DNA from: RUG626 sp051866775
GTDB lineage: Bacteria > Bacillota > Clostridia > Oscillospirales > Oscillospiraceae
Length of the DNA: 64,000 nt
Reading direction: 5' to 3'
Assembly: GCA_051866775.1 (NCBI GenBank)
Contig: JBJDXR010000022.1
Span: forward strand, 62,001 to 126,000
In this document: positions 8,607-17,607 of the stretch, piece after piece
Layout of the letters: each line of letters starts with the position of its first letter
Numbering within the stretch: the stretch's first letter is position 1
Program-made: the position numbers and the translations under genes
The notes under the pieces: generated by a model
Seen by the model: the letters and a program-made list of their open reading frames with translations, nothing else
Database searches by the model: none
Told to the model about the DNA's origin: nothing

Positions 8607-9260
8607 TTAAACCATTTTTTCCTGTTTTACCTTGTGATCTATTACATGGCGCTTTGCAAGCTCAGCCTTTATATCCTCAAGAGAGATGCCCATCTGGGTC
8701 ATAAGCACCATAACGTGGTAGGCAAGATCCGCTATCTCATAGACTGTCTCAGTTTTGTCCTCCGCCTTTCCGGCGATTATGACCTCGGTCGATTCCTCTC
8801 CCACCTTCTTGAGGATCTTATCAAGTCCCTTTTCAAAGAGATAAGTGGTATATGACCCCTCCTTGGGATTTACCTTGCGGCCGCGGATAAGCTCCATAAG
8901 TCCCTCGTAGGAAAACGGCTCGGGCTCCTCGCTGCGGTAGAGCGGGGCGGTGAAACAGGAATCGGTCCCAAGATGGCAGGCCGGGCCATCCTTGCGTACA
9001 AGAACGGTGAGCGCATCCTTATCGCAGTCTGCGGTGATGGAGATAATGTGCTGGTAATTGCCGCTGGTCTCACCCTTGAGCCAAAGCTCCTGCCTTGAGC
9101 GGCTCCAGAAGCAGGTAAGGCCCTTCTCCATAGATATCATAAGGCTCTCACGGTTCATATAAGCCAGCGTCAGGACGTCTTTTGTCTCAGCATCAACAAC
9201 TATCGCCGGTATGAGACCCTTTTCATCAAATTTAAGCTCATCTATGTTTATCATACTCAT
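8607..9260 (-). CDS. hisIE: Bifunctional phosphoribosyl-AMP cyclohydrolase / phosphoribosyl-ATP pyrophosphatase
   Basis: 217 residues catalysing steps 2 and 3 of histidine synthesis. The N-terminal HisI domain (about 1-115) shows SRSRQELWLKGETSGN, the metal-binding DCDKDA and the zinc cysteines in GPACHLGTDSCF. The C-terminal HisE domain (about 120-210) shows KKVGEESTEVIIAGK and the helix around YEIADLAYHVMVLM. Last gene of the operon; its ATG overlaps the hisF stop by four bases. Fusion of both domains is common in bacteria. Confidence 0.96.
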   Translation of the reverse strand: MSMINIDELKFDEKGLIPAIVVDAETKDVLTLAYMNRESLMISMEKGLTCFWSRSRQELWLKGETSGNYQHIISITADCDKDALTVLVRKDGPACHLGTDSCFTAPLYRSEEPEPFSYEGLMELIRGRKVNPKEGSYTTYLFEKGLDKILKKVGEESTEVIIAGKAEDKTETVYEIADLAYHVMVLMTQMGISLEDIKAELAKRHVIDHKVKQEKMV

Positions 9261-10015
9261 AACCTCACATTTATGCCGTTTTTCCGAAGCTCCCGCTTTA
9301 AATCACCTATTGAGACCTCGCCAAAATGGAAGATCGACGCGGCAAGCCCGGCATCCACACGGGGAAGCGTTTTAAAAAGTGTTATAAAATCCTCTATTGA
9401 GCCGGCGCCTCCGGAGGCTATCACCGGAACACTGACGGCATTACACACGGCGTCCAGCATCTCAAGGTCAAAGCCGCCCTTCACACCGTCAGTATCGATG
9501 GAATTCAGGACCACCTCGCCAGCGCCGTCGCCAACGCATCGGCGTATCCACTCAATGGCGTCCATACCGGTGTTCTCCCGGCCGCCTTTGGAGAAAACGG
9601 TGAATTTTCCGTCAACGCGTTTAACGTCAGCTGATATTACCACGCATTGATCGCCGTATTTTTTTGCCGCTCTGCCGATGATGGAGGGATCACGTATAGC
9701 ACCGGAGTTGACACTGACTTTATCGGCGCCGCACTTTAAGACCCTGTCAAAGTCGTCGACAGTGTTTATACCGCCGCCGACCGTCAGAGGGATGAAAATG
9801 GTGGAGGCGACCTGAGTCAGTATATCGGTAAAAAGCGCGCGTCCCTCGGCGGAGGCCGTTATATCGTAGAAGACAAGTTCATCGGCGCCGTTATCGGAGT
9901 AGTATTTCCCCAGCTCCACGGGAGAGGAGACGTCGTTAAGCCCTTCAAAATTCACGCCCTTGACCACACGGCCGTTTCGCACGTCAAGGCATGGGATTAT
10001 CCTTTTTGTTATCAT
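9257..10015 (-). CDS. hisF: Imidazole glycerol phosphate synthase, cyclase subunit
   Basis: 252-residue TIM barrel. With HisH it makes imidazole glycerol phosphate and AICAR. The catalytic Asp lies in IPCLDVRNGRVVKG at the N-terminus, and the second in VVISADVKRV. Phosphate-binding loops (IPLTVGGGI, VIASGGAGS) are present. The ATG overlaps the hisA stop by four bases and the TGA overlaps hisIE, showing tight coupling. Length is standard. Confidence 0.97.
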   Translation of the reverse strand: MITKRIIPCLDVRNGRVVKGVNFEGLNDVSSPVELGKYYSDNGADELVFYDITASAEGRALFTDILTQVASTIFIPLTVGGGINTVDDFDRVLKCGADKVSVNSGAIRDPSIIGRAAKKYGDQCVVISADVKRVDGKFTVFSKGGRENTGMDAIEWIRRCVGDGAGEVVLNSIDTDGVKGGFDLEMLDAVCNAVSVPVIASGGAGSIEDFITLFKTLPRVDAGLAASIFHFGEVSIGDLKRELRKNGINVRL

Positions 10016-10725
10016 CTGGCCACCTCGATAGCTTCCTTAAGGTCGATGCCTCCTGTATATATGGCGCGGCCCAGTATGGCTCCGTATAAGCTGAGCTCCC
10101 TAAGCGCGCGGACGTCCTCAAGGGTGGACACACCTCCGGAGGCGACAATATCAAGCGGGAAAGTACGGGAAAGCTCCCTGTAAAGCTCGCGGTTTGTGCC
10201 CCGCATAGCGCCGTCCTTTGATATATCCGTACAGATGACGGTTTTTACACCGAGGCTTACGAGCTTGCTTATAAAGTCAAAGCACTCGGTCGTACTGGTC
10301 TCAAGCCAGCCCTTTACTGCCACGAAGCCGTCCCGTACGTCCACGCCCACAGCAATTTTCTCGCCGTATTTAGATACCATCTCACCGAGAAAATCAGGGC
10401 TTTCCAGTGCGGCTGTGCCGAGGATCACACGCATTGCCCCAATATCAAGGTAGCGCTTTATGACGTCCTCTGTGCGTATACCGCCGCCGATCTCAGCCTT
10501 AAGGCCGCTCTTTTTTATGATGGCCGCGGCGGTATCAAAGTTTACCGCCCTGCCGTCCTTGGCCCCTTCCAGATCGACCAGATGTATGTACTCGGCCCCG
10601 GAGGAGACAAACTCCATGGCCTTTTGAGGAGGGTCAGCGCTGTATATGGTCATATTGTCATAATCGCCCTTGAGCAGTCTCACGGCCTTACCGTCAAACA
10701 AATCAATAGCTGGGAAGATATTCAT
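10012..10725 (-). CDS. hisA: ProFAR isomerase
   Basis: 237-residue TIM barrel catalysing the Amadori isomerisation of ProFAR to PRFAR. The catalytic Asp is in FPAIDLFDGKAVRL; the second is in CTDISKDGAMRGTN. Glycine-rich phosphate loops AEIGGGIRTE and IVASGGVSTLED are intact. It lies between hisH (12-base gap) and hisF (4-base overlap). No PriA-like dual-function features are evident and trp genes are absent here. Confidence 0.96.
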   Translation of the reverse strand: MNIFPAIDLFDGKAVRLLKGDYDNMTIYSADPPQKAMEFVSSGAEYIHLVDLEGAKDGRAVNFDTAAAIIKKSGLKAEIGGGIRTEDVIKRYLDIGAMRVILGTAALESPDFLGEMVSKYGEKIAVGVDVRDGFVAVKGWLETSTTECFDFISKLVSLGVKTVICTDISKDGAMRGTNRELYRELSRTFPLDIVASGGVSTLEDVRALRELSLYGAILGRAIYTGGIDLKEAIEVAR

Positions 10726-10737
10726 ATCATTTCCTCG

Positions 10738-11346
10738 TTACAGCTCACAGAAGGCCCGAAGTATATTAAGGCCCACCTTACCGCTCTTTTCCGGATGGAA
10801 CTGGCAGCCAAAAACGCTGCCGTTCTGTACTGCCGCGGTGAGGTACGCGCCGTACTCGGTGTCCGCTGTGATAAAATCCTCACACTGGGAGGCGTAATAG
10901 GAGTGGACGAAATACACGTAGTCGCCCTCTTTTATGTATTTAAAGATGGGTGAGGGGTTTTTAAAGCGCAGGGCATTCCAGCCAATCTGGGGGATTTTAA
11001 GGCCCTTTGGTATGACGCCGGATATCGGCGCCACTGTTCCTGGGACTAATCCTAGGCCCTCATGTTCGCCGTATTCAAGGCTCTTTTCAAAGAGCATCTG
11101 CATACCGAGGCATATGCCCATTAGGGGTTTGCCGGAGTACGCTTCCTCCTTTACAAGCTCAGCAAGACCGCTGGCCCTGAGCTTCTGGGCGGCGTCAGAG
11201 AAGGCGCCGACGCCGGGAAGTATGAGCCTCCGGGCGTTTTTAATTGTTTCGGCGTCGCTTGTAATGACGGCATCTTCGCCTATAAAGCTGAGAGAGCTTT
11301 TAAGTGAAAAAAGATTGCCGACGCCGTAGTCTATTATTGCTGTCAT
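10738..11346 (-). CDS. hisH: Imidazole glycerol phosphate synthase, glutaminase subunit
   Basis: 202-residue class I glutamine amidotransferase that supplies ammonia to HisF. The nucleophile Cys lies in LMGICLGMQMLF, and the His-x-Glu pair in CQFHPEKSG. N-terminal DYGVGNLFS and oxyanion strand LPGVGAF are typical. Its ATG overlaps the hisB stop by four bases. Confidence 0.97.
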   Translation of the reverse strand: MTAIIDYGVGNLFSLKSSLSFIGEDAVITSDAETIKNARRLILPGVGAFSDAAQKLRASGLAELVKEEAYSGKPLMGICLGMQMLFEKSLEYGEHEGLGLVPGTVAPISGVIPKGLKIPQIGWNALRFKNPSPIFKYIKEGDYVYFVHSYYASQCEDFITADTEYGAYLTAAVQNGSVFGCQFHPEKSGKVGLNILRAFCEL

Positions 11347-11936
11347 AAGGATCCCTTTGAGGAGGGGATGGCCCCTCCAAGCGCTTCATCAATGCGTACG
11401 GCGTCCCTGAATGCTCTGGCGCTGGCCTTAAAGGCCGCCTCGGCTATGTGGTGGGAATTTTTCCCGTCCATCTGCTTTAAGTGCAGGGTAACCTGCGCGC
11501 TGCGTGTGAAGGCGACAAAAAACTCCTCAATAAGCTCCGAGTCAAATGTACCTATTTTTTCGGTAGGGAAGTTCAGATTGTAGTTTAAATATCCTCTTCC
11601 GGATAGGTCGACTGCCGCCAGAACAAGTGCCTCATCCATTGGAACGACGGTGCTGTTGTAGCGGGTTATGCCGGCCTTGTCGCTTAACGCAAGGCTGAAG
11701 GCAGAGCCGAGGCATATGCCGATATCCTCAACAGTGTGATGGTCGTCTACATTAGTATCGCCATTACAGTGTACTGTGAGATCGAATCTGCTGTGAACTG
11801 CAAAGAGCGTCAGCATATGGTCAAGAAAGCCACAGCCTGTGTCTATATCATATTCGCCGTGTCCGTCAAGGTTCAGCCTGAGGGATATCTGGGTTTCGGC
11901 GGTGTTGCGGTTTATTTCACTTTTACGTTCAGTCAT
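11343..11936 (-). CDS. hisB: Imidazoleglycerol-phosphate dehydratase (monofunctional)
   Basis: 197 residues, so only the dehydratase domain; the HAD phosphatase half found in enterobacterial HisB is absent. Manganese-binding motifs are intact: GFLDHML, DDHHTVED and KNSHHIAEAAFKA. Residue MDEAL is also conserved. Because it is monofunctional, the organism needs a separate histidinol-phosphatase, and none lies in this operon. Confidence 0.96.
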   Translation of the reverse strand: MTERKSEINRNTAETQISLRLNLDGHGEYDIDTGCGFLDHMLTLFAVHSRFDLTVHCNGDTNVDDHHTVEDIGICLGSAFSLALSDKAGITRYNSTVVPMDEALVLAAVDLSGRGYLNYNLNFPTEKIGTFDSELIEEFFVAFTRSAQVTLHLKQMDGKNSHHIAEAAFKASARAFRDAVRIDEALGGAIPSSKGSL

Positions 11937-11952
11937 TTACAAAAACCTCCAA

Positions 11953-13008
11953 TCAGGTCAGGATGGACGCAATGGCCTCCACAAGGGCGTCCATCTGCTC
12001 ACGGGTGCCAACGGTGATGCGGTTATAGTCCGATATGTCGGCCCTGTCAAAATGCCGCACCAGAATGCCGCGCTCCCGAAGCTTTTTATAAAGCTCGCCG
12101 CCTGATATTTTGCTGCTTTTTGCAAACAGGAAATTTGCCTTGGATTCGGTAAGAGTAAAGCCCAGCTTAAGCAGCTTCTCTGCGGCGTACTCACGATTAC
12201 GAGCTATTATAGCACAGTTTGTCAAGTAGTGGCAATTTTCCTCTAAAGCTGCGACTCCGGCGGCGGCTGTCATGCGATTTACGTTATAGGGATTTGTGGA
12301 GTATTTTATTATGTTGAGGTCATCTATAAGCTCCGGATCGGCAATTCCAAAGCCGAGCCTTGCGCCTGCCAGTGAATGGGACTTCGAAAATGTTCTTGTT
12401 ACCAAAAGGTTCTTATATTTTTTTGTAAGCCCGATCACGCTCTCTGCGCCGAACTCAACGTACGCCTCATCTATTATAACCAAATTGTCTGGATTTGAGA
12501 CGACTATTTTTTCAATCTCAGAAGGTGAGAGCACAAGCCCGGTAGGGGCGTTGGGGTTTGCTATTACGATGTTTTTGTTTAATCCAATATAATCGCCGCA
12601 GTCTATGGACAGATCATCTTTAAGCGGTATCTCAATGGCCGGAATACCGTGAAGCCCCGCCAGCACCGGATAGAAGCCGTAGCTTATGGCTGGGTAGGCG
12701 ATAGGGGTATCTTTGTCACAGAAGGCCATAAACGCGAAGTTCAATATCTCATCCGAGCCGTTTACAGGCAGGATGCACCGGTAATCCACATCAAAGACCT
12801 GAGCCGCCGCTTTCCGAAGCTCCATACACTCAGGGTCGGAATAAAGGTTGGAAAGCCCCGCCTGTTCAGCAGCGGCTTTTACGACGCTTTCAAGCGGCGG
12901 AAAAGGGGACTCGTTGGTGTTCAGCTTAATGTATTTCATGTCCTTGGGCTGTTCGCCGGGGACATATGATTCAAAACCGGAATATCTTCCGCTTAAAAAC
13001 TTGCTCAT
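11953..13008 (-). CDS. hisC: Histidinol-phosphate aminotransferase
   Basis: 351-residue class I/II PLP aminotransferase. The PLP lysine is in RTFSKSHSLAGARLGF, the Asp/Tyr contact in VIIDEAYVEF, and the Asn in ANPNAPTG. The N-terminal KLNTNESPFPP segment is characteristic of HisC. The ATG overlaps the hisD stop by four bases. No sign of damage. Confidence 0.96.
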   Translation of the reverse strand: MSKFLSGRYSGFESYVPGEQPKDMKYIKLNTNESPFPPLESVVKAAAEQAGLSNLYSDPECMELRKAAAQVFDVDYRCILPVNGSDEILNFAFMAFCDKDTPIAYPAISYGFYPVLAGLHGIPAIEIPLKDDLSIDCGDYIGLNKNIVIANPNAPTGLVLSPSEIEKIVVSNPDNLVIIDEAYVEFGAESVIGLTKKYKNLLVTRTFSKSHSLAGARLGFGIADPELIDDLNIIKYSTNPYNVNRMTAAAGVAALEENCHYLTNCAIIARNREYAAEKLLKLGFTLTESKANFLFAKSSKISGGELYKKLRERGILVRHFDRADISDYNRITVGTREQMDALVEAIASILT

Positions 13009-14288
13009 TTTGCGCCGCCCTTCTCAAGCCGCTTTGTGACGCTTCTTGCATGGGCGCTGAGGCCCTCCTTTTCCGCAAAGTATGCTATGCTCTCCCCGTC
13101 GCGCAGCAAAGCCTCCTCGGTGTAATACATATACTGCGACTTCTTGACAAAATCATCCACAGACAGCGGAGAGGAAAAACGCGCTGTGCCGCCGGTGGGA
13201 AGCGTGTGGTTGCAGCCGGCAAAGTAGTCGCCCACAGCCTCCGGACAGTTTTTACCGACAAATACGGAGCCGGCATTTTTAATAAGATGCAGATATTTGT
13301 AGGGATCCTCGGTGCATATCTCCATGTGCTCCGGGGCGATGCGGTTTGCCGCATCCACGGCCTTCATAAGGTCGTCGGTGATTATTATCTTCCCGTTGTT
13401 GTCTATGGACGCTCTGGCTATATCCGCCCGTGGGAGCAGCGGTATCTGCTTTTCAAGCTCCGCGGAGACTTTAACGGAAAGAGCCTCGCAGTCGGTGACC
13501 AGCACAGCGCTCGCGTTCTTGTCATGCTCCGCCTGAGAGAGAAGATCCGCAGCCACAAGCTCTGGATCGGCGGAGGAATCCGCCATGACAAGGATCTCGC
13601 TGGGACCGGCTATCATGTCTATAGCTACCTTGCCGAACACCTGACGCTTGGCCTCAGCCACAAAGGCGTTTCCGGGGCCGACTATCTTGTCCACGCGCGG
13701 AACAGTCTCGGTTCCGTAAGCCAGTGCTGCCACGGCCTGCGCACCGCCGATCTTAAATACCCGGTGCGCGCCGCCTATCTTTGCGGCCGCGAGTATCTGG
13801 GGTGCTATTTTACCGCCCTTGGCAGGTGAGACGATAATTATCTCGCCGCACCCGGCGATGCGGGCGGGGATTGTGTTCATAAGCACGGAGGAGGGGTAGC
13901 TTGCCGTGCCGCCCGGCACATAAAGGCCGACCTTTTCAAGGGGGAGCACACGCTGACCAAGAACCACGCCGTCTGCACGGTTCATTACAAAGCCGGAGCG
14001 CTGCTGCCTGCTGTGAAAGGCTTCTATGTTCTTAGCAGCGCTTTTGAGTATGTTTATAAACTCCGGCTCAAGAGATGAGAAGGCCTCATCAAACTCCTCC
14101 TCAGATACCTCAAGACACTCCGGCGCGCCGCCGTCAAATTTTTTGCAGTATTTTTTAAGTGCGCTGTCGCCGTTTCTCCGCACATCGTCGATAATATCGA
14201 AAACTATCCCGGAGACATCCGCAGTGTCCTCTGCGCGGGCAAATATCTCTTCTTCCGGGACCTGTCCGAAGCTCATTATCTTTATCAT
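13005..14288 (-). CDS. hisD: Histidinol dehydrogenase
   Basis: 427 residues; oxidises histidinol to histidine in two NAD-dependent steps with zinc. Visible signatures are VGLYVPGGTASYPSS, the long family motif region around KIVGPGNAFVAEAK, zinc ligands in SQAEHD and HTLPTGG, and the catalytic Glu-His in APEHMEI. The ATG at 14288 has GGAGATTTTT before it; an in-frame ATG twelve bases upstream has a poorer site. A 47-base gap separates it from hisG. Confidence 0.97.
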   Translation of the reverse strand: MIKIMSFGQVPEEEIFARAEDTADVSGIVFDIIDDVRRNGDSALKKYCKKFDGGAPECLEVSEEEFDEAFSSLEPEFINILKSAAKNIEAFHSRQQRSGFVMNRADGVVLGQRVLPLEKVGLYVPGGTASYPSSVLMNTIPARIAGCGEIIIVSPAKGGKIAPQILAAAKIGGAHRVFKIGGAQAVAALAYGTETVPRVDKIVGPGNAFVAEAKRQVFGKVAIDMIAGPSEILVMADSSADPELVAADLLSQAEHDKNASAVLVTDCEALSVKVSAELEKQIPLLPRADIARASIDNNGKIIITDDLMKAVDAANRIAPEHMEICTEDPYKYLHLIKNAGSVFVGKNCPEAVGDYFAGCNHTLPTGGTARFSSPLSVDDFVKKSQYMYYTEEALLRDGESIAYFAEKEGLSAHARSVTKRLEKGGAK

Positions 14289-14335
14289 AAAAATCTCCAT
14301 TCAGCCTATAGCAAACAAATTTTGCCGGAACTTAT

Positions 14336-14959
14336 TCAAATTATGGCGGCCAGCCGCTCCGTCAGCCGGGTTATGGCCGGGTATTTAAATTTATAACTGA
14401 CCTTATTCGCTATGAGTCTTGCACTTATCTGTGTTATGGTCTCAAGCTCCGCAAGCCCGTTTTCCCGGAGCGTGGCGCCGGTCTCAACTATATCCACTAT
14501 AACGTCGGAGAGACCCAGAAGCGGCGCAAGCTCTATGGAGCCGTTCAGGTGGATAATGTCAATGTCGCGGCTCTGTCCGGCGTAATATGTGCGGGCAATG
14601 TTTGAAAACTTAGTCGCGACTCTGAGTGTTCCGCCGTCACTGCGGAAATCAGGTTTTCCGCATACGCACATACGGCATTTTCCTACACCAAAGTCCAGAA
14701 GCTCATATACCTCCGGACTGTATTCTAATAATATGTCCTTGCCGGCCACGCCTATATCGGCGGCTCCGCGTTCCACATAGATCGCCACGTCTGAGGGCTT
14801 CACGTAGAAGAAACGCACGCCGTTCTCCTTATTTTCAAAGATAAGCTTCCGCCCGCCGTCTCGTATCTCCGGGCAGCCGTAGCCGGCTTTTTCAAACATC
14901 TCGTATACGCTGTCGCCGAGCCTGCCCTTGGGGAGTGCCACGTCTATTGTCTCTTTCAT
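14336..14959 (-). CDS. hisG: ATP phosphoribosyltransferase catalytic subunit (short form)
   Basis: 207 residues. The first step of histidine synthesis, condensing ATP and PRPP. The short HisG form lacks the C-terminal ACT-like regulatory domain and works as an octamer with HisZ. N-terminal VALPKGRLGDS and PRPP-loop-like DIVETGATLRENG are present. The ATG at 14959 sits one base from the hisZ stop and has GGAGGG upstream, so it is preferred to an earlier in-frame start. The gene pair with hisZ is expected for this form. Confidence 0.96.
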   Translation of the reverse strand: MKETIDVALPKGRLGDSVYEMFEKAGYGCPEIRDGGRKLIFENKENGVRFFYVKPSDVAIYVERGAADIGVAGKDILLEYSPEVYELLDFGVGKCRMCVCGKPDFRSDGGTLRVATKFSNIARTYYAGQSRDIDIIHLNGSIELAPLLGLSDVIVDIVETGATLRENGLAELETITQISARLIANKVSYKFKYPAITRLTERLAAII

Positions 14960-14960
14960 A

Positions 14961-16064
14961 TTAAATTCCCTCCTTGCCGATACGCTCAAGACGCCTGTAT
15001 TTCAGTCCATCAGGTATATGCCTGTCGACTCTCACGCTCTCACCGCCGGAGATGAGCTTTGAAGCGGCAGAGAATATATCCTGCGCAGCGGCATCGCCGT
15101 CAGCGAGCAACAGAACGTCCACGTCATAGTCCTGAGCTGCTGCACCCCACCGCTTGAGCAGGTTAAGATACAGCGCAAAGCCCATGGCGCCGGTGTCCTT
15201 CCCAAGCTTTTTCATAAGCCCGTCGTAACGGCCTCCTGAGAGTATGGCTGAGGGGATGCCGTTTATAAAGCCCTTAAAGACAAGGCCGTTATAGTAGCTG
15301 GGATCGCACTGGAGCGACAAGTCGAGGTATATTTTATCGGCTATACCGCAGCCGGAAAGGACTGAAGAAATCTCCGAAAGCTCGCGGACAGCCGCACTGG
15401 CTGCCGGGCCGAGCTGAAGAGCAGAGAGCGCTTTAACAGCGCCGCCTATCCCTTCACGCAGGTGGATCAACTTTTTAAAGGTTGCGGCGTCAGTACTGCT
15501 GATGCCGTTTTCCTGACAGACAGCGTCGGCCTCATGGGAGTTTTTCTCCTCCGCGAGCCGCAGAAGCTGCTCCCGGCAGGCAGCAGGGGCGCCTACATCC
15601 TCAAGGAAGCCGGAGAGAAGCCCCATATGGGAGACGTCCAGGATATAGTCGCCGCTTATAGCAGCTAAACTCTTTTCGGCCAGAGCTACGATCTCGCACA
15701 GGTCGTAAAGATCCAGCGGGCCGATGCACTCGAGCCCCGTCTGCTGGATCTCCCTAAAACCTGAGGCGCTGTCTGAGGCCCGGTAGACGCTCTCGTTATA
15801 ATATACCTTGGCAACGGAGGGGGAGAGCTTGGTGTTTTTTATTATCGAGAGAGTTATATCTGGCTTTAGGGCCATAAGGCGGCCGTCGGTGTCCGTGAAG
15901 GTTAGGATGCTGCTTCCGGTGATGAAGCTGCGGTTCTGGGCATAGAGGTCGTATTCCTCAAACTTGCTCACCCGATATTGGGTGTAGCCGTATTGTTCAT
16001 AAAGCGCACGCAGGTCGAACATGGCTTTTTCGTACGTGCCGCTGAGATTGACTTTATATTCCAT
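14961..16064 (-). CDS. hisZ: ATP phosphoribosyltransferase regulatory subunit (HisRS paralog)
   Basis: 367 residues. HisZ is a catalytically dead histidyl-tRNA synthetase relative that binds histidine and controls short HisG. Class II synthetase-like motifs are visible (MALKPDITLSI, the YYNESVYRAS segment, ECIGPLDLYD, LSGGRYDGLMKKLG). First gene of the operon, 43 bases below the promoter's -10 box. ATG 16064 is preferred for ribosome-site spacing; another in-frame ATG lies at 16076. Confidence 0.93.
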   Translation of the reverse strand: MEYKVNLSGTYEKAMFDLRALYEQYGYTQYRVSKFEEYDLYAQNRSFITGSSILTFTDTDGRLMALKPDITLSIIKNTKLSPSVAKVYYNESVYRASDSASGFREIQQTGLECIGPLDLYDLCEIVALAEKSLAAISGDYILDVSHMGLLSGFLEDVGAPAACREQLLRLAEEKNSHEADAVCQENGISSTDAATFKKLIHLREGIGGAVKALSALQLGPAASAAVRELSEISSVLSGCGIADKIYLDLSLQCDPSYYNGLVFKGFINGIPSAILSGGRYDGLMKKLGKDTGAMGFALYLNLLKRWGAAAQDYDVDVLLLADGDAAAQDIFSAASKLISGGESVRVDRHIPDGLKYRRLERIGKEGI

Positions 16065-16106
16065 AGATATTCCCATCCTATTTATGGCGCTGACTTAACT
16101 GGTATT

Positions 16107-16136
16107 ATTATACTACCACATTATCATGTTAGTCAA
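16107..16136 (-). promoter_or_regulatory. Promoter of the histidine operon
   Basis: TTGACT and TATAAT boxes 18 bases apart on the minus strand. Transcription would start around 16100, leaving a leader of about 35-40 bases before hisZ. That is too short for a T-box or classical attenuator, so control may be by a DNA-binding repressor or by HisZ feedback alone. Confidence 0.8.
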
Positions 16137-16259
16137 GTAAAGAACGGGCCCTACAAATTACAAACTTTCCAGGTAAAACGGGCTGTCATTTGTAGTATAT
16201 AACAAAGTGCCGGTATTTTTCCATATAAATATTAACTTTTAAAAAGTAAGAAAGTATGA

Positions 16260-16288
16260 TTGACAAATACCAAATAATATGATATTAT
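16260..16288 (+). promoter_or_regulatory. Promoter of the tRNA-Ser pair
   Basis: TTGACA and TATTAT boxes 17 bases apart, about 25 bases before the first tRNA. Confidence 0.8.
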
Positions 16289-16313
16289 ACTTAAGCATCT
16301 TTTGATGGACGAT

Positions 16314-16402
16314 GGAGAGATACCGAAGTGGTCATAACGGAGCGGTCTTGAAAACCGTCGGCGGGCAACCGTCCGTGGGTTCGAATCCCACTCTCTCCGC
16401 CA
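16314..16402 (+). tRNA. tRNA-Ser (anticodon UGA)
   Basis: Cloverleaf with acceptor GGAGAGA/TCTCTCC, anticodon loop CTTGAAA (anticodon TGA at 16349-16351), a long class II variable arm (GTCGGCGGGCAACCGTC), T-loop GGTTCGAATCC and encoded CCA. Confidence 0.97.
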
Positions 16403-16468
16403 CAAGCACCGAAGCTTTCGATGCTGGTGGGGGAGAGAGTGACAAGTTAATATTTTTTATATCGGTAT

Positions 16469-16560
16469 GCGGAAGTACCCAAGAGGCCGAAGGGGCTCCC
16501 CTGCTAAGGGAGTAGGCGTCTAAACAGCGCGCGAGGGTTCAAATCCCTCCTTCCGCGCCA
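16469..16560 (+). tRNA. tRNA-Ser (anticodon GCU)
   Basis: Acceptor GCGGAAG/CTTCCGC, anticodon loop CTGCTAA (anticodon GCT at 16503-16505), long variable arm, T-loop GGTTCAAATCC and encoded CCA. The last 23 bases are repeated at 21167-21189, marking it as the insertion target of the element downstream. Confidence 0.97.
16538..16560 (+). repeat. Left attachment repeat (within tRNA-Ser 3' end)
   Basis: 23 bases, from TTCAAATCCC in the T-arm to the terminal CCA, identical to 21167-21189. Placement at a tRNA 3' end is the usual target for tyrosine integrases. Confidence 0.85.
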
Positions 16561-16600
16561 TGTGGTCGCAAGGTTTGCTTTGCGGCTACATTTTTTTTGT
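16561..16600 (+). terminator. Terminator of the tRNA-Ser transcript
   Basis: Imperfect stem (GTGGTCGCAAGG / CTTTGCGGCTAC) directly after the CCA, followed by eight T residues. Confidence 0.75.
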
Positions 16601-16847
16601 GTTCAGCAAAAGGTACCTGGCTTTTTGAGGACAAACGCATCCGCGCCGCGTGGGACGAGGAAAACAGCGTTTCGGTGTTACAAAAGCATCACAGGCTGCT
16701 TAAAGCGAGCGGCTTCTTGTGCACTTTATTGCGTTTGAGCCTGAATACACAGCCGGAATTTTGAACCTGGGGCGTTATGGATCATACAGGGGCGCGTGAT
16801 TTTACAGCGCCTTTTATTATTGATTATTGTATTGCGGAGTGGCAGCA

Positions 16848-17569
16848 ATGGATTTAAGAGAGAGAACCGGTCATAGGAGTACTTCCGCGTGTAGATACTG
16901 AAAACGATAGTCTCTGGTTGTAGCCGGAATGTGTCGAGGGCATAGAGAAGGCGGGAGGGATTCCGATAATGCTGCCGCTTACGGGAGATAAGCATAAGCT
17001 GAAGCGGCTGGCGGACCTGTGCCGCGGATTTCTGTTTACCGGGGGGACAGGACGTAACGCCGCAGATATACGGAGAGACGCGCAGGGACGTGTGCGGAGA
17101 ATGTGTACCCGAGCTTGACGATATGGAAAAAACGCTTCTTGAGCTTGCTTTGGAAAGAGATAAACTGGTGCTGGGAATATGCCGGGGCTTCCAATTTATA
17201 AACGCCGCCCTCGGAGGTACGCTCTATCAGGATCTGCCGAGCGAGCATAAAAGTCCTATCGGGCACAGCCAGACGTTCCCCGGCGACCGCCCTGCACACA
17301 GCGTACGCATATCGGAGGATTCTCCGCTGCTTGAGCTCTTGGATGAGGAGCGCATAGAGGTAAACAGCTTTCATCATCAGTCGGCAAAGACTCTGGCTAC
17401 CGGGATTAAGGCCATGGCAGAGGCGCCGGATGGGCTTGTTGAGGCTGTATATTTGCCCGGGAAAAGCTTCATTTGGGCAGTACAGTGGCACCCGGAATCC
17501 TCCTGTAAATCAGACCCATATAGCATGAAGATTTTCAATGCTTTTGTAAAGGCCTGCGAGAGACTGTAA
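16848..17569 (+). pseudogene. Glutamine amidotransferase (peptidase C26, PuuD-like), broken
   Basis: The C-terminal 160 residues (17090-17569) are in frame and carry LGICRGFQFINAALGG with the nucleophile Cys and VQWHPESS with the His-x-Glu pair, typical of gamma-glutamyl-GABA hydrolase-like enzymes. Upstream, the N-terminal half reads EPVIGVLP ... GIEKAGGIPIMLPLTGDKH ... GFLFTGG in another frame. It has an in-frame TAG at about 16921 and an extra G in the run near 17040 that shifts the frame. A third defect probably lies near the start (about 16855). It could once have split gamma-glutamyl conjugates. As it stands it is not functional. Confidence 0.8.
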
Positions 17570-17607
17570 AAACAGCACCTGTCACATGACAGGTGCTGTT
17601 TTTTTAT
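17570..17607 (+). terminator. Terminator after the amidotransferase pseudogene
   Basis: Perfect 14-bp stem (AACAGCACCTGTCA, loop CA) followed by TTTTTTT, starting one base after the stop codon. Confidence 0.9.

Noticed and set aside
12966..13829. 287-codon open frame opposite hisD
   Set aside because: Lies wholly within hisD on the other strand; composition is that of a shadow frame.
16077..16136. T-box riboswitch upstream of the histidine operon
   Set aside because: The promoter leaves only about 40 leader bases and no T-box sequence is present.
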